DNA of 64,000 nucleotides from Nymphaea colorata (GCF_008831285.2 NC_045142.1:17673354-17737353), one strand, 5' to 3'. Shown: positions 11,273 through 24,184, numbered from the stretch's first letter. A program made the numbers and translations. The notes: generated by a model not told the origin, from the letters alone.

Positions 11273-11930
11273 TAAAGCTTCTGCATGTGGAAGATGAGTC
11301 ACCGTCCTTGCTTGTGAAGCTTTTGCAATTGGGAAATGACATAATCTCTATGTTAACAGGTAATTGAAAGTCATCTAATCTGCAGCTAGCTTCTGTGCAC
11401 TTCACTATGAAGGCTCTGTTTGGTTGGTTAGGATAAATTTCTGTTGCTTCTTCAGATGGGTAGATCTCTGATAAATTTCTGTTCCCTCTTCTGGTCTCCT
11501 GGTTGTTGACTGCCTCATGACTTCTAATAGAGAAGTAAATTTTGACAAAATAGAGCGCAAGTAGAATAAAGAACAGGGTGGAAATCATTGTAAAGAGTTC
11601 GGGAAACCAGGTGAGACCCTTTAGTCCTGTAAGAGGGGCTTTTCCACTTTTTCATTCATAGAGTATTGAGCTTCATTGCCAAACCTTCAGGTTGGTACAA
11701 GTTCTGTTAGTAGCCTAGTGGCCTTCAGTCAATGACAGTTATTGGCCCTAACCATGTAGATTTCTGCAGCTAGCTTCTGTGCACTTCATTATGAAGGCTC
11801 TGTTTGGTCGGTTATGAATTTAGGATAAACCCAGTTCTTTACTGGTTTTTTAATTGATGTTTTCACATAGTAGTTAGAAGTTCAGGTTTTTAGATACTAA
11901 CCCTGGATCTTGAAATGTTCATACTTGCAG

Positions 11931-12153
11931 AATCAAGAATGTGTCTCCTGCTTCCTACAGGCTTGCGGTCTCTGTCATCCAAAATTGCATAGAAACGCTT
12001 GAGCCTTTTGTCTGAATGTTCTTGGCATCATCATTTATTGATAGAGGAGCTAGAGGCAGTGAACTTGGAGAAGTTTATCACGAACTTGAAATTTTCCACT
12101 GTGCCCTTCAGATTTTTTTTGCTGTGATCTCGAACTTGATACAGTCATTGCTT
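11931..12153 (+). pseudogene. Captured exon of a PDS5-like sister-chromatid cohesion protein
   Basis: The exon is bounded by an acceptor-like CTTGCAG and a donor-like GTATGT. It reads NVSPASYRLAVSVIQNC and IETLEPFV, then a stop, then FLASSFIDRGARGSELGEVYHELEIFHCALQIFFAVISNLIQSLL in pieces. The pattern matches plant PDS5A-type HEAT-repeat proteins (LEPxVCxFLTSC, then YHEIIFxI...APQMLLAVIPxLTQELL). PDS5 is a cohesin regulator. One in-frame stop (TGA) follows EPFV, so this is a decayed exon carried by the transposon. Confidence 0.75.
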
Positions 12154-12599
12154 GTATGTATAATGTATTCCAAAAATTGTTGACAATGTGAACATAATTA
12201 ATGCCAGGTGGTTTTACATATCTTTTTGATGAAACTGTTAGCAGTAGTACAATTGATTTGATTCAGTAAACGAGTCGAGCTCGACTATTGGTTTAATTCT
12301 TAAACGTTAAACGAGTCGAGCTCGACTGATGGTTTAATTCTTAAACGTTAAACGAGTCGAGCTCGTGTTAGGGAACTCGACTCGAGTTCCCCTTTGAGCC
12401 GAGTCGAGTTCGAGCTGGGCAAGCTCGGGCTCGACTAGCTCGTGTGCAGCCCTATGCGTCAGCCATATGAGAACCAGCTTATTCGTCGGCTCGGTTCGGC
12501 CCCCTTTGACAAATTTGTGCACATTGTCTTGCTTCTAGCTTTGAACCCCAACGAAACATGTGGGCCCCACTCACACTGTCTCTCTGTTTCTTGCCTCTT

Positions 12600-12607
12600 C
12601 ATAAATA
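12600..12607 (+). promoter_or_regulatory. Degenerate TATA-like box of LOR1
   Basis: CATAAATA here corresponds to TATAAATA in L2 (39844-39851) and L3 (57619-57626). All three follow a CT-rich stretch and lie about 100 bp upstream of the LOR start region. LOR1 has lost the first T. Confidence 0.6.
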
Positions 12608-12699
12608 TCCAAACGTAAGCGCAGCCCTCTCATAAGACACCTGATCTTTCCGTTCCGGTTAGAGAGAGAGGAAGGGCAGAACTGAAAACACTGCACCAG

Positions 12700-13059
12700 A
12701 ACGCTGCAAATTCTGTGAGCACTACCCCCTTTACGTCTCCCGGCGAAGCCTCTCCCTTTGTCCCAAAGAGTCGCAGGCGGCTTTCCCGTCCTGGTGACGA
12801 TGTGGCCTCCATCGCCGCCGCCGCCGTGAACGCCATCCTCTTCCCTCAGTTCTGCTCCACCTCCCCCTCTTCCCTCACCATCTGGCGGAGGTCGCTGCTG
12901 TTCCACGGCAAGGGCTACACCGTCTACGACTCCACCGGCAGCGTCGTCTTCCGGGTCGACAACTACGCGTCGGACCGCCCCCGAGAGACCCACCTCATGG
13001 ACCTCTCCGGCAACGTCCTCCTCACCATCAAGACCAGCAGGGTAACGTTACTGCATCAC

Positions 13060-13101
<42 letters not shown>

Positions 13102-15124
13102 TACCAACCATGCCACTATGCTTGATGAAACTACTACCTACCACTACTCTGAATTTGCTAAGATCTTGGATGGTGTCGTGCATTTCTTGAGCAGGCAAGA
13201 TGCGGATGAGGCTCTAAGCCCCTCCTTCCCTGTGCCTCTGCGGTCTTGGGACCAAGGTAGATAGCACGCAAAATGAAATGATAACACAATTAATGACTGA
13301 TGAGAAAAACAATCCAAATATTATGCAGAGTTTTTCTTACAGAATCCAATTGATATTTGATGTTCACCTCTATCTGATTCCGGTTATGGATTCAATAAGG
13401 CGACCCATTTCCGATTAGTAATCAAATGCAAATATGGTGTACAGTTTTTCTTACCAAATTCAATAGATATTTGATTTTCACGTGTATTTGAGAACCAAGG
13501 GTCTGAAATATTCCACTGTTTGTTTGAACCTTGGCGACTAGATGGATGTCGAGTGACTTTGAATTTTTCTTTTTTTCCCAAAAAATAAAAGAATAACTCT
13601 GTTTCTTTAAATTTTCATAATAAGAATTTTTAATTTGTTAAGGATGCGTTTTTGTCACATATTAATACATGAACATCCATTGCATCATGTGTGTAATGAG
13701 CAACAATAGCACTCTTGATCTCATCTCATGCGAGTTATGCATGGACTAGTAATTCAAAAGATCAAGCGTTAAATTTCATGATCTTGGTCTCGATAAACAT
13801 GATGTCAAACGCAACTGTGCATCATAGCCTTATCTCTATTCATGCAATCCAGTTTCATGTTAAGGGAAGCAAGTTAGGGATGTCATGACTGGACTAGAAC
13901 CGATAGTATCACTGGCCCATCTCCAAATCTGACCATAGTCTTGTTTAATAAAGATAACAAAGTCTGAGAGTAATAGTCAGATCTGAATCTTTTAATGATC
14001 TGAACCGGATTCTGTTTCAGAAAAGACATACTAGATTTATACTTGTACTACCATTGTGCATCTCCTAACCTTTGCTCATGGTGTGTGTGTGTGTGTGTAT
14101 TTCCTAGCTCCTTTGATCTTAGGCTCATGCATGTTGACAGAAACTGGGCATCTTAGAGAGATGGGAAGCCTTCAAAGGAGATGGAGATCGTGAAGATGGA
14201 TCAGTGCAGAAAGCTAAGCCACTGTTTACAGCCACAAAGGGCCTGGTTGGAAACTCAAAGTACAAAATCACTGTGAGTGGCACCCAGATGGACTATCTCA
14301 TCGCCTGCACTCGCGGCCAAGGCTGCTACAAGATCTACCATAGAAACTCCCTCACCAACCCACTTGCAGAGGTATTATACAAGCATATTCATGTAAACCA
14401 TTGCTTATGTTCAACCCCTTCCAGGATTTGAATCGTCGAATCAATGGCAAACACCAATTAGATTCAGTGGCTGATTCGATTAACTATTTTTTAAGCAATT
14501 TTAAGATTTTTTGTATTTTTAATTGATTTGTATATTTAAAAAAATACATGTGATTTTTTTTTTTGGCAGATTCACATGATTTCATGCATGTCCTTGTAGG
14601 CTACTTAGACTTGGAACCATATATTGCTTTTCAACTTTTCCATACTGCAGTATTAGTGATTATTTATGAACTAGAGAGTTGTCCCTCTTTAAGTCATTTG
14701 AAAACAGCAAGGGTTCTTCAGACTTCTTGCTCTATTTTAGTTATCTTTTAGTATTCAAACTGTGCTTTTGTTTGTTGTTTAGCAAGGAGAACAGCAACAA
14801 ACTGTTCATGAACCTTCCTCAATGTGTCACGAATCTGTCTATTTACCGTTTCTTTTGCAAGAAACTAAACTTATACTTGAACCCTTTTAACATCAAGATA
14901 TAATATATATATATATATATATACATATATACATATAGATCACAAATTAAAATGAATATTAACGAGATGGTGATTATGAATTATTTGATTGACAGGTCAA
15001 CCAGAAGTGTGTGATTGAACCAAAAATCACTTTGGGGAAAGATGTCCTCAGTTTGTGCATCCAACCGGGAATCGACCAAGTGATCGTGATGGGACTCGTC
15101 ATCATCAACCATGCAATGAGATGA
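12700..15124 (+). pseudogene. LURP-one-related gene copy 1 (LOR1), start codon deleted
   Basis: Three exons are supported by reading-frame continuity and GT-AG sites: 12700-13041 (114 codons), 14141-14371 (77) and 14996-15124 (42 plus stop). Exon 1 holds SSLTIWRRSLLFHGKGYTVY and VFRVDNYAS..ETHLMDLSGNVLLTI, the hallmark of the LOR/DUF567 Tubby-like barrel. Exon 2 begins KLGILERWEAFKGDG, and exon 3 carries ITLGKDVLSLCIQPGID and ends NHAMR. The total of about 233 residues is normal for the family. LOR proteins relate to Arabidopsis LURP1, which acts in defence against oomycetes; this copy's role is unknown. The fault is at the start: relative to LOR2 and LOR3, about 12 bases containing the ATG are missing before AACGCTGCA at 12700. 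No in-frame ATG lies between an upstream TAA and late exon 1. Otherwise the frame is intact. It could still use an unrecognised upstream exon. Confidence 0.85.
13061..13098. repeat. (CT)n microsatellite in LOR1 intron 1
   Basis: About 18 CT units lie just inside the intron donor side. The corresponding LOR3 tract near 58091 is much shorter. Confidence 0.9.
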
Positions 15125-18100
15125 TCCATTGCTTAGCTGAACACCCACTCAGGATCAACAACTGCATTGTTCTTCCTCCTGCATTAGTCTAATTCATGTG
15201 TTCTCTTGATCAAGCTTAACATATACTACCTCGGTGGAAATTTTGTGGCCTAACTTTTGTGTTGGACAAGGAAGGCCAAACATGAAACATGTTTGTTTCG
15301 TTCTTCTTGCTATATTGGTCAGCTCCACTGTTGGTAATTGAACAAATTATGACCTGCTACCAGACGATTAATATAATGTGTAAGAGTAGGTCATGTACTT
15401 TGTTTGGTACATGAAGTGTGTAATCAACCTCCTTGGGACCGGGCCATTTGTCGCATGCACAGCCAGCCACCTCGATTCCATAGTGGGTCCAACCACCATT
15501 AGGCACATGGCATTTACCTTTTGGGAGGTTTAATTGCATTAGGTGAGAAATAAATTGGCTTGGGATGTGGTACTTGCTTTATTTCCAAGTTTTTACCTGT
15601 GTAACTACCTCCAGAATATCAAATTTTTGTGTTTTTACTAAAATTGAAAAGTTGATAGAATTAACAAAAAAATATAGTCACAATTTTTGTGTTATTATTT
15701 TCTCACGTATTTTATTTTTTCCAATTTTAGTTTTTTAATTTTTAAAAAAATACTATTTTTTTCTTGTATTTTTCAAGTCCGCCGTCCGTATCATACCCAA
15801 GAAAAACTTCGCCGTTTAAAACTCCGAGACGTTATTTGTGACTATTAAAAAAATCGATTTTGTCAAATCGAAGAAATGTGTTTGCCCAATTAAAAAGGTG
15901 TAATTCAAGGATCAATTCTCATCAAATCAACCATGTAAATCGCAATTTTATGATTAATTAAATTTGACAAGAAGCATATTTCAAGGTACTAATTTTGCAT
16001 AAGTTTGTAGTGGATTCTAGCTGCGCTAGATCTACTCTCCATTCCTGTAGGCTAAAGGTTAGGTGACAATATGACGTCAGTATTAACAGGGTTTTTACAC
16101 TGGAGGCGATTTCGCAAAGTAAACATTAAAAAATAGTGTATCACCTTTGTCATTTTCATACCTATTAGGGCCTGCTTGGTAGTTCAACATTTCTACCAAA
16201 GTGGAGTGCAGTTCTTCTACATGTATGCTTACCACCAAGGAAATCCAGATAAAGTCATGTTGAAGTTCGCGTTTGAGACTGAGAACTTACCACCAAGCAA
16301 TTAGCAAGCATACCGCTCATTTCTATATATTAGTGCCTTTAAAGGTTTAAAGTTTTTTGAATTAAAACCCTCATGTCAAAAAATTATGGCTAGCACTGGC
16401 TTTCGGTTTGGCTCAACAGACTTTATCAAACTTTTGCCTTATCAAACTGATATGCAAGATTAAGTATCGTGGAGGCATCACCTTGAGGTGCCGAAGCAGT
16501 CTTGGACCCTGAAGAGATAGGAAAAAAGGAAAAAGCTTTGGCTTTCAAACAGATTGTAGGATTACGTAGTGTGGGCACTGCTGATAACTTCTCTACAATA
16601 TCAAACACTTATATGAAAAATGCATCCAACTTCAACCTTAGTGGTAATAAATGCATGTTCATGGACTTCATGTTCATGACATCTCTTCCAGTCCATGAGC
16701 AGCGATCTACTAGACGTATGATGCTCAACGATCTCATGAACAAGAAATGTCACTTGATTCTTCCTTACAGAGGGTTAATTTTCACGATAAAGAACAAAGG
16801 ATCGCCCCTTGCTAGTTGCTAGTGTCCAAGAGGGAAGCACACATCCTACTACATTATTGAATTTGGAAGAAGCACATTAATTTTTGGAATAAAAGTTGTG
16901 GACAAAACATCTTTCTTGGATTTTTTTTTTCTTAAGGCAATGGATCATCAGATTTCAAATAAGACTGCATTAATTAATGAAATTTAGGAATAGCATACTA
17001 CCACTTTTTGAATCGTTTCTACTCTAAATCCAACTGTTTTCAAGAAACTTGCTATTTGACCTATAGTTATTTTGCTCATCATCATTCTTCTTGTGTGCAG
17101 TTGCCGGTCATCTTTCAAAATCAAGCAGCCATCATCTCGAGATCCCTAACAAATTAATAAGCATCCCAACAAGACTTTTTTTTCCTTATTGCAAAGCATA
17201 CACCATTAAATAAAATCTCATAAATTTTAACTGCCCTCATCCACAAAATATGTGAACATTAAATTACAAAAACTTAAGTGCCACCATTCATTTTGCCACG
17301 TTATGTCGATGCATACTTTAACCGAATCTCCCTTCCAACATGCTTCACTTGAACACGTTTGCATGTACTGGGCATTGCTAATTAACATATCACCAGAAAG
17401 CATACTTTGCTTGCATCATCTATCACCACATGTATAACATATCATTAAAAAAAGTGCATGTTTTTAGGGATATCAATTGATCCAATTTGAATCCCATACG
17501 CCTTTAGTTGTCTCTGCTTTTTCGGATATTCACATATTCAGTTTCGAATTTGGATTCAAATAAAATACAAAGAAAATTATATCTGAATCCGAATCCGAAA
17601 TCCAATTTCACAATCCAAATCTGATTTTTTCATTTATATCTGAATCCAAATCCAAAATTTTTTACCAAATTTGGCTGATTTTCGAAATATAAGTGCATCA
17701 TATGTATGTTATTTATTTAAAACTAAATCTGATCCTAATCTGAATCAATTTGGATATTTATGGGTACCTGAAACTGAATTCAAATCCGATCTGATGTCAT
17801 TTCTTAAATTTGAGTCTGAATTGATTTTTTAACAAGATATTAAATGTTTTTCCATATCCTATTTTATTCAAACGGTTCATTTGAATATCCAATCCAAGTC
17901 AAATATATTGATATCCCTACCTCTTTTTATCCACTTCAAAAAAGAAAAAAGACTTGAGGAAATTGAGAAGCCAAAGAACTAATTGCATCTTTTTTGTTCC
18001 TCTTCTTTTGATGATTATGGATCCATTGATTGGATACATGCTTCTGGAACACAACTTGGCAAGCTTTTGGTTGGTAAAATCTTTGAGGTCCCCCTTCAAG

Positions 18101-18441
18101 TACACTTAATTTCTACACCCAATTTCTCTGCTTGCATATCTCATGCCTTTGGAGCTTTTTCAAAACAATATTTATTGCTCACTAGGTGCAAGATACTGTT
18201 CCATATGGCCATTTGGCAGAAAGATTCATAGTTGTTAGATATTACAAACTTTGTCTTTAGTGGCACATTCATTAGTGTGCAGTACCAAGTTGTCATGTTT
18301 GCATCTATGTGTTCATTTTTTCTAATGAGAATCTGCTACAAGACTGTTGACTCACTTCATCTTTGTCCTTTCTGAGATGAATGAAAGTGGACCAATGCTG
18401 TTTTTCAAAAGGTATAGGCCCATGCTAATAAGATAAAGTTG
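15125..18441. other. 3' flank of LOR1, no recognised gene
   Basis: The region aligns with 60227-64000 (L3). Indels include about 220 bp of T/A-rich sequence present only in L3 (about 60780-61000) and about 630 bp present only in L3 (about 62585-63215). A TA run lies just upstream in intron 2 (14900-14935). A paralogue-conserved open frame at 16502-16822 is listed separately. The 17460-17900 stretch is rich in repeated TGAATCC/AATCCAAAT words, a local low-complexity array. Confidence 0.6.
16502..16822 (+). other. Unassigned open frame shared by L1 and L3
   Basis: A 106-codon frame whose C-terminal two thirds reappears at 62022-62303 with similar sequence (for example TSLPVHEQRSTRRMM). The reverse strand is also open over 16426-16608 (containing VEKLSAVPTLRN), so the coding strand is uncertain. 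I recognise no domain. Conservation here follows trivially from block duplication, so it is weak evidence for a gene; an eroded fragment of a transposon or host gene is possible. Confidence 0.2.
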
Positions 18442-18638
18442 CGCACCAAATTGCTTCACATGGTACATCACTAAGATCTTGTTCATCCTCCGTGAAGATC
18501 CTCCTGTTCCGATTTCCAAGATAAAGGGAAAAGGCAAAGAAAGATTATTGTGATGGCATACATCATTCCTTGTGCAGATTTTCTTCCCTCCTCCATGCCA
18601 TATGGATAAAATTTACCTAATTAAGACATGTGGAAATT

Positions 18639-18640
<2 letters not shown>

Positions 18641-18713
<73 letters not shown>
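18641..18713. repeat. Compound (TA)n(GA)n microsatellite
   Basis: About 20 TA units run directly into about 16 GA units. The M2 copy at 40809-40870 has the same structure but is shorter. Confidence 0.93.
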
Positions 18714-18715
<2 letters not shown>

Positions 18716-20161
18716 GAATTGAAAAGAGTCATCCAACTTACTCACAGGGGTTCACTGGTCTATCATGATAGACTGTTGAGGGAAAAAAAAAGTGACAAAC
18801 ATTTTCTTCATTTAGTATTACTTTGCATCTTTTTCTCTCTTTTTTTTCTCAACCGTCCATCATGATAGATCAAACTGCGAGTGAACTTGATACCAAAAGT
18901 GAAACAGAGAGCCTCTTTTGTGATAAGTGTTAAGATATTATTGGACATCCATTACCATGGGAGTTATGCCTCAGTTTTCTGTTTTGCCTATGGAACCACA
19001 TTGTTTAGACCTAAACAATGTTTGTCCATCTAATTAACAGTCATGACCTGCACTTCTTTTATCATTTAAAATTTGATTCTAGTGATAAGAGGTACCCTTA
19101 CATTCAAACAACATTTGAAAGCTTTGGATCTCAGAGTCAACGTGTTTTGGCATCCACCCTTTGTCTTAAATCTATAGATCTGTCGACCGACTCCACCCCC
19201 AACAAGGCACATGATCAATGATTTTTGTGTTCAACCCTGGTTTCTAAATCTACTAATTTTGTCTAAACAATAGTTTCCAAAGCAACATTGATCTTAGATC
19301 ACCTCATATTACCTATCAAACAAAGAGAATACCCTCTCCCCAAGCAAGTGTGCATCATTTTTTTGGAATTCATGTATTATCATATGAATAAGAGGCGGAG
19401 GCAGGTGTGGCCAATTGCCCACAGGGATCCCAAAACTTCTTATTTCCTATTGATATTTGTAGACAATTTTTCTAGTTTACATATTGGTGCCCCTTAAAAA
19501 TTTAAAACCTTATGTGGCTCTCCGCCCTGACATGAATATTCTCGAGATTCGCAAGGCCAATGTCAACCTCATATTTCCTAATTTGGGACCGCCTCATTCT
19601 AACATATACAAGATTCGGTGTGGGCGTCATGGGAGATTTGACATTAAATTGAGCTTTGAAGCCTTTCAAAGGCCCTCTAGACAAGTGACATAAACAAGCT
19701 TGTCATACATTCTAAATGCATAATGTTGCCCTCTTTATATGCCAAGTTGGGCAATGAACTCTCTAGAAAAGTGGTAGAAAAAGGAAAGGAACTGGTAGAG
19801 CATAATTGAAAGCCCCTCCCCCCATCCTTCCCATCCCTGGAAAAAACAAACAAGGTTGGTTTCCTATTCATTCATCTTTATGAGTAATAAATGCATTTAT
19901 CCCCACTTACAGTTGCTCATCCCTTTCATGGATAATGGTACAAATTGCTTTTCTTCTAATAAAATAGGATAAATGAATGTCTTTACACTGAAAAGAACGG
20001 GTCAGACTCGGATTGGTATACAAGTAAATCCCACATGATGTAAGCTCATTGCAGTAGCCACAGCAAGTTGTTAAAACCATAAGGGAATCCAAGAAAAATA
20101 AATAAATAAATAAAAGGCTAGTCCCAAAAGAAGGCCTACTACACACCCATACCAAAGTAGA

Positions 20162-20554
20162 CAGCGCTGTTCAATGTGTCGAGCCAATTCGAGCCCGAGT
20201 TGAACTCACTCAGTTAAGTTTGACTTGAGAACGATTTGAGCACGAGCTTAACTAAAAATTCAAGTTTATAAACAACTTGTGTTTGAGTTACATAAATTCC
20301 ACTCGATTAAACTTGAGTAAGGCTCGTTTAATCTAGGTTTATTCTTTTCTTTTTGTAATTTTCAAAAGTAAACCAAAGAAAGGGACCACGTCAAATGTGG
20401 ATTTGGTAAACGAGTCAATCTGTGACCCAGCCTACTGAGTCATGCTTGAGCTGACCTTGTACATCTCGATTTGAGCTCAAGCTGAGCAATATATGAGTCG
20501 AGTTGAGTCGAACTGACCGAACTCAACCACAACTTGACTCACGTACAGCCCCAC
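20162..20554. mobile_element. Degenerate hAT-like MITE in M1
   Basis: The ends CAGCGCTGTTCAATGTGTCGAG-like and CTTGACTCACGTACAGCCCC are imperfect inverse repeats. Both ends are crowded with GAGTCGAG-type words like those of the hAT element at 9211. Possible flanking repeats are AAGTAGA (20155-20161) and AAGCAGA (20555-20561). No coding capacity. Family assignment is tentative. Confidence 0.5.
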
Positions 20555-23500
20555 AAGCAGATAGGTTGGGAATAAATAAAAAAAAAAACTTAAAAAATTA
20601 GTTCCTTACAGTTGTCGTTGTGTATGGAAATTCATGGCACAAGAGATAAACACTGACTGAACTTTTCTTTTCCTGGTGGGGCCCACTCTTGATATATAAG
20701 CGTATCGATATGTGACCCACCAAATATAGGTATATGTGTGTGGATTACCAACTTCTTTTAAATTTAAATTTGAACAAAAAGCACCAATTTTTTTTTTGGG
20801 GGGATGTATTGGCTGACTGTGGAAGGTGGATTTGTGATGCCTTAAAATGGCTGCTCAGTGGTGGAGTTACCACAATAGAAAGTCTCCCCATTGTTCACCT
20901 ACTCGGAGAATCCATCAAGTGGCGAAGCTAGAATTTTTTGGCTCAGAACTTAGATTCGCTGACGCAGGTTGTGGGCACCGTATGCCACTGGACGTGGGTC
21001 TTGCTTCACTACAATGGGATTTTGGAAGAGATGAGGTGGGTACTAGCTCTCATCAGCCACACTATCGGTCCGTTACACGTGTAAAAACCCCAACGGTTGA
21101 CCTTATAAATAGATGTCTTGTCTTCACCTTTTAGGTTAGTTTGGTCTTTGACCATGGGGATGTAAGCTTTCGTCCTTCTTTTAGATAAGAATTGAGCTTT
21201 GGAGCCACATATTTATGATCCAGGGGACACCAACCCTCATGACTTGTCAAAATCTCAATGTAGAGATCATGCAAATGGCCTCTGCCTTACTAGACAACTT
21301 GTGCTCCGCCAATGGCAAAGCCAAATGTGGGCTTGTGTGGGCAGTACCCCACTCAGAGCCACATAAATTAATTTATTAGATATTGGTGAGTTTATTAGAT
21401 GTTGATGTCCTGTTTTACTATGAATTTACGGGGTTTAAGATTCCTTTAAGGGTTTAAATTTGGATTGCAATGTTCTTAGCGTACTCATGTCGATGTATAC
21501 CCTTATTTAAAACCCTTAACATTTCTTTTTCTAATATCTCAAAAACCCTCAGCGATACATCAAAAGTTTATAACTCAATCTTGATTATTGTACTAAGTTT
21601 CTGGGCCCAACCACTACTTTAGATCATGTTTTGCCAATAGATATTAGGACGAGGTTTTCTTTGGAAGAAGATTTTTCATTTTGATTCCATGGCTATCCAC
21701 GGTTTAATTTAGGTGTCTATCAAAATTTAGTTAAAGCAACTAAAATAAGTTAAGGATAATCGTACACAAAAGTTTGTGTGTGTGTGTGTGTATTATATGA
21801 CACAAACAGATAGAATATGGATGGGAAGAGTTTTCATTGAGTACTTGGGTTGTGCCAAAGGGTCTTGTTAAAGTATGGACCAAGCGTGGTTTATGACCAT
21901 CCAGTTCTGATTCAAAAAAACATGACATGGAACATTTTCTCGATGAAGTTCGTCATTGTTGTCAACTGGTGTTGGTGTATGGTAGTTAGGACTAGGCATC
22001 TGGCCAGGGCTCGTAGCCCAGGCACTTTGCTGGCAGCCCAAGCTGGGCCTGTATAGTTATTCCGACCACCAACTTTATCCCCGTTGGGTACCCAGTTCGA
22101 TGTACACCCTTATTTAAAACTCTGAACATTTCTTTCTCTAATATCTCAAAAGCCCACAGCGATACATAAAAAGTTTGTAAGGAAGGAGCTAGCTGGAGGC
22201 ATCACGGTGAAGAGAAAGAAAGAAAAAGAGAGAGAGAGAAAGATGTTATGTAGTGACGGGCTGCCTACTAGCCCAACCAAGAGCTCCTCAGCCAAAAAAT
22301 TCTGGGTTGGTGACTCGAAGTGCCCCTCGACCAAAAAATTCCAGCTCAGCCATGGGTTCAATTTGAATTCTTGAAATATGAAGAGTCCTTTTGGGTCTAT
22401 CACCAGAGAAAAAAATGACGAGCAGGTTCCTGCTCTAAAGGTCACTTTAATAAAATTCTTAGTAACGCCTATCTAATCTTTTTCTACATGCTCGATCAAT
22501 TTTTGCCGCATCATGGATGAATCCGATTATTCTGCCCCCTTACTCTTTTCTTTGTTTTCCATTTTGTAAATTTTCTATTTATAATCATATGTAATCATAG
22601 AGGATAACTCCATATTCAAACCTTATGCTGATGTTCGTTTATGAGTTTATGTTAATTGCTCAAGTTTAAACATATAAGTGAAGAAGAAATAAATTGAGTT
22701 AACAAATATAAGCACATGTAATGAGCACTAACATAACAAAAGCCAACAACGTTCAGCTTTTATCCCTCTGTCTAGAGCACACACGAGTCGAGCAACTCAC
22801 TAATGCCTCGTTTGATTGTCAAGTCTGAGCGAGTTAACTTCGATCAATTACAACTTGTCATTGCTCGCAGCAGCTCATGTTCAACTCACCACCTTATTGA
22901 ACCGAGTGAGACAAGCATGAAAAGAGCAGAACCTAAGTCAAGCGATGAGACACTTGGCCAAGCTTAACAAAAGTTTGAGCAAAAGAGACACTGGAAAAGG
23001 TTCTAAAATTTTCTGTTGGAAGACTTTATCTTTGTTAACAAGCCTAATCAAGCCAAATTAAGTTCAAATGGCTCACTCAAAACTTGACTCAATAAACAAG
23101 CTCAAAAGATCAGCTCCAGCTCAACCCAATCATCATCTGAGTCGAGCTCAAGCCCAGCTTACAAAACCTACAGGTAAAGACCAACACTCAAGAGTTTTCT
23201 ATACACCATGCATTAATCAACCACACACCAAAATGATGCAGCCCCTTTCGTTTACCTGTCGATTCTCTTCTGAACAAGCCTGCTAATTGAAACCATATTG
23301 CTTACCAGCCTTACTTAACAACGTACTGTCTTGACACTTTTAAGTAAACTTAGTAAAGGCGCCATTTTTTGCAAGTGCTGATAAGGCAAACTCAATAGGC
23401 AGTATAGGCTACTTCCCTGGATTGTTCTACAAACCATTTACTCCTGCCAATTTGAATTTATCTGGACTGTCATTGACAATATTGTGTAGGACGTAATGTA

Positions 23501-23803
23501 TGGTATACCCATCTGTTGCATCATCAGCTGATGTATACAGCATTACGACATACAAATGAAACCACGGAAGGTGATGAAAGAGTGAATCCTCAGAGCAGGA
23601 AGAAAGCTGACCGAAGGAGTGCGGGTGCCATGATTCAGATAATAGGTTCTCCTGACTATTATGACACACGGCGCTAAAAAGTCCCACAAACCAGATCTTC
23701 GCTCAGATGCACATCCATACTGCGTTTGTTTGCGCGCATGTTTCCATGCTTTTGTGTGGAGGGAGAAGGGGAGAGAGACAGCTGATTTAAAGTTGGATAC
23801 TTA

Positions 23804-24184
23804 TGTTGGATAGTGGCCATTTAGCCCTATTTGGATTTCTTGTAACTACAAGGCAGTTAGGAGATTAACTTTGAAACCTTATCACGAGACAAAGATTCAT
23901 CTTTATCTTGCTCCTTCCTAAAAACTCTCACCCTAACTGCCCGCTGGGTTTTGGGGAAACCTAAGGGGCTGTTTTACGGTTTAACCTTAAAGGAGCCCCT
24001 TAGAAGGAAACCCCTGAAGTTTCTTCTTTCTCTTCTTCTTCTTGCTTTATTTTTTTTTCAACTTGGAGTTGTCGCTGCTTCTTTCCTTGCAATCTGGAGC
24101 CACTGGTGAACATACTATGCAGGCGACATACTACGGAGGAGACGACTTGCTAGAGGCCTCTGTCCTACTTCAATTAATCCAACA
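23804..24184 (+). repeat. Ty1/copia LTR in M1
   Basis: This 381-bp unit begins TGTTGGATAG and ends GATCCAACA-like (AATCCAACA), so it has the canonical TG...CA ends within the inverted repeat TGTTGGA/TCCAACA. It is followed at once by TTGGTATCAGAGC (24185-24197), the primer-binding site complementary to initiator tRNA-Met. Leader sequence continues to the gap. Confidence 0.85.

Larger units (their letters stand above)
9211..12454 (+). mobile_element. Non-autonomous hAT element (3.2 kb) carrying host exon fragments
   Basis: The element starts TAGGGGTGCACAACGAG at 9211 and ends CTCGTGTGCAGCCCTA at 12454, giving imperfect terminal inverted repeats. An 8-bp direct repeat TGCGTCAG flanks it (9203-9210, 12455-12462). 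L3 has the empty site with one TGCGTCAG at 57462-57469, and L2 also lacks the insertion near 39650. Both ends have dense subterminal repeats of ACGAGTCGAG/CTCGTTTAA type, typical of transposase-binding zones. There is no transposase. The interior has a CT-rich leader (9480-9610), spliced-gene-like sequence with splice sites, and fragments of at least two host genes (see 10549, 11136, 11931). Two internal segments are repeated: 10553-10612 with 11198-11258, and about 11382-11450 with 11765-11830. It sits about 145 bp upstream of the LOR1 TATA-like box. Confidence 0.9.

Noticed and set aside
13384-13581. Frames inside LOR introns (13384-13581, 14563-14751, 58762-59046, 59680-59868)
   Set aside because: They fall in introns defined by consistent GT-AG sites and lack family similarity.
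23427-23687. Antisense frame repeated at 24678-25052 and 45530-45790
   Set aside because: Repeats only because the M end is duplicated; no domain, start or splice context.
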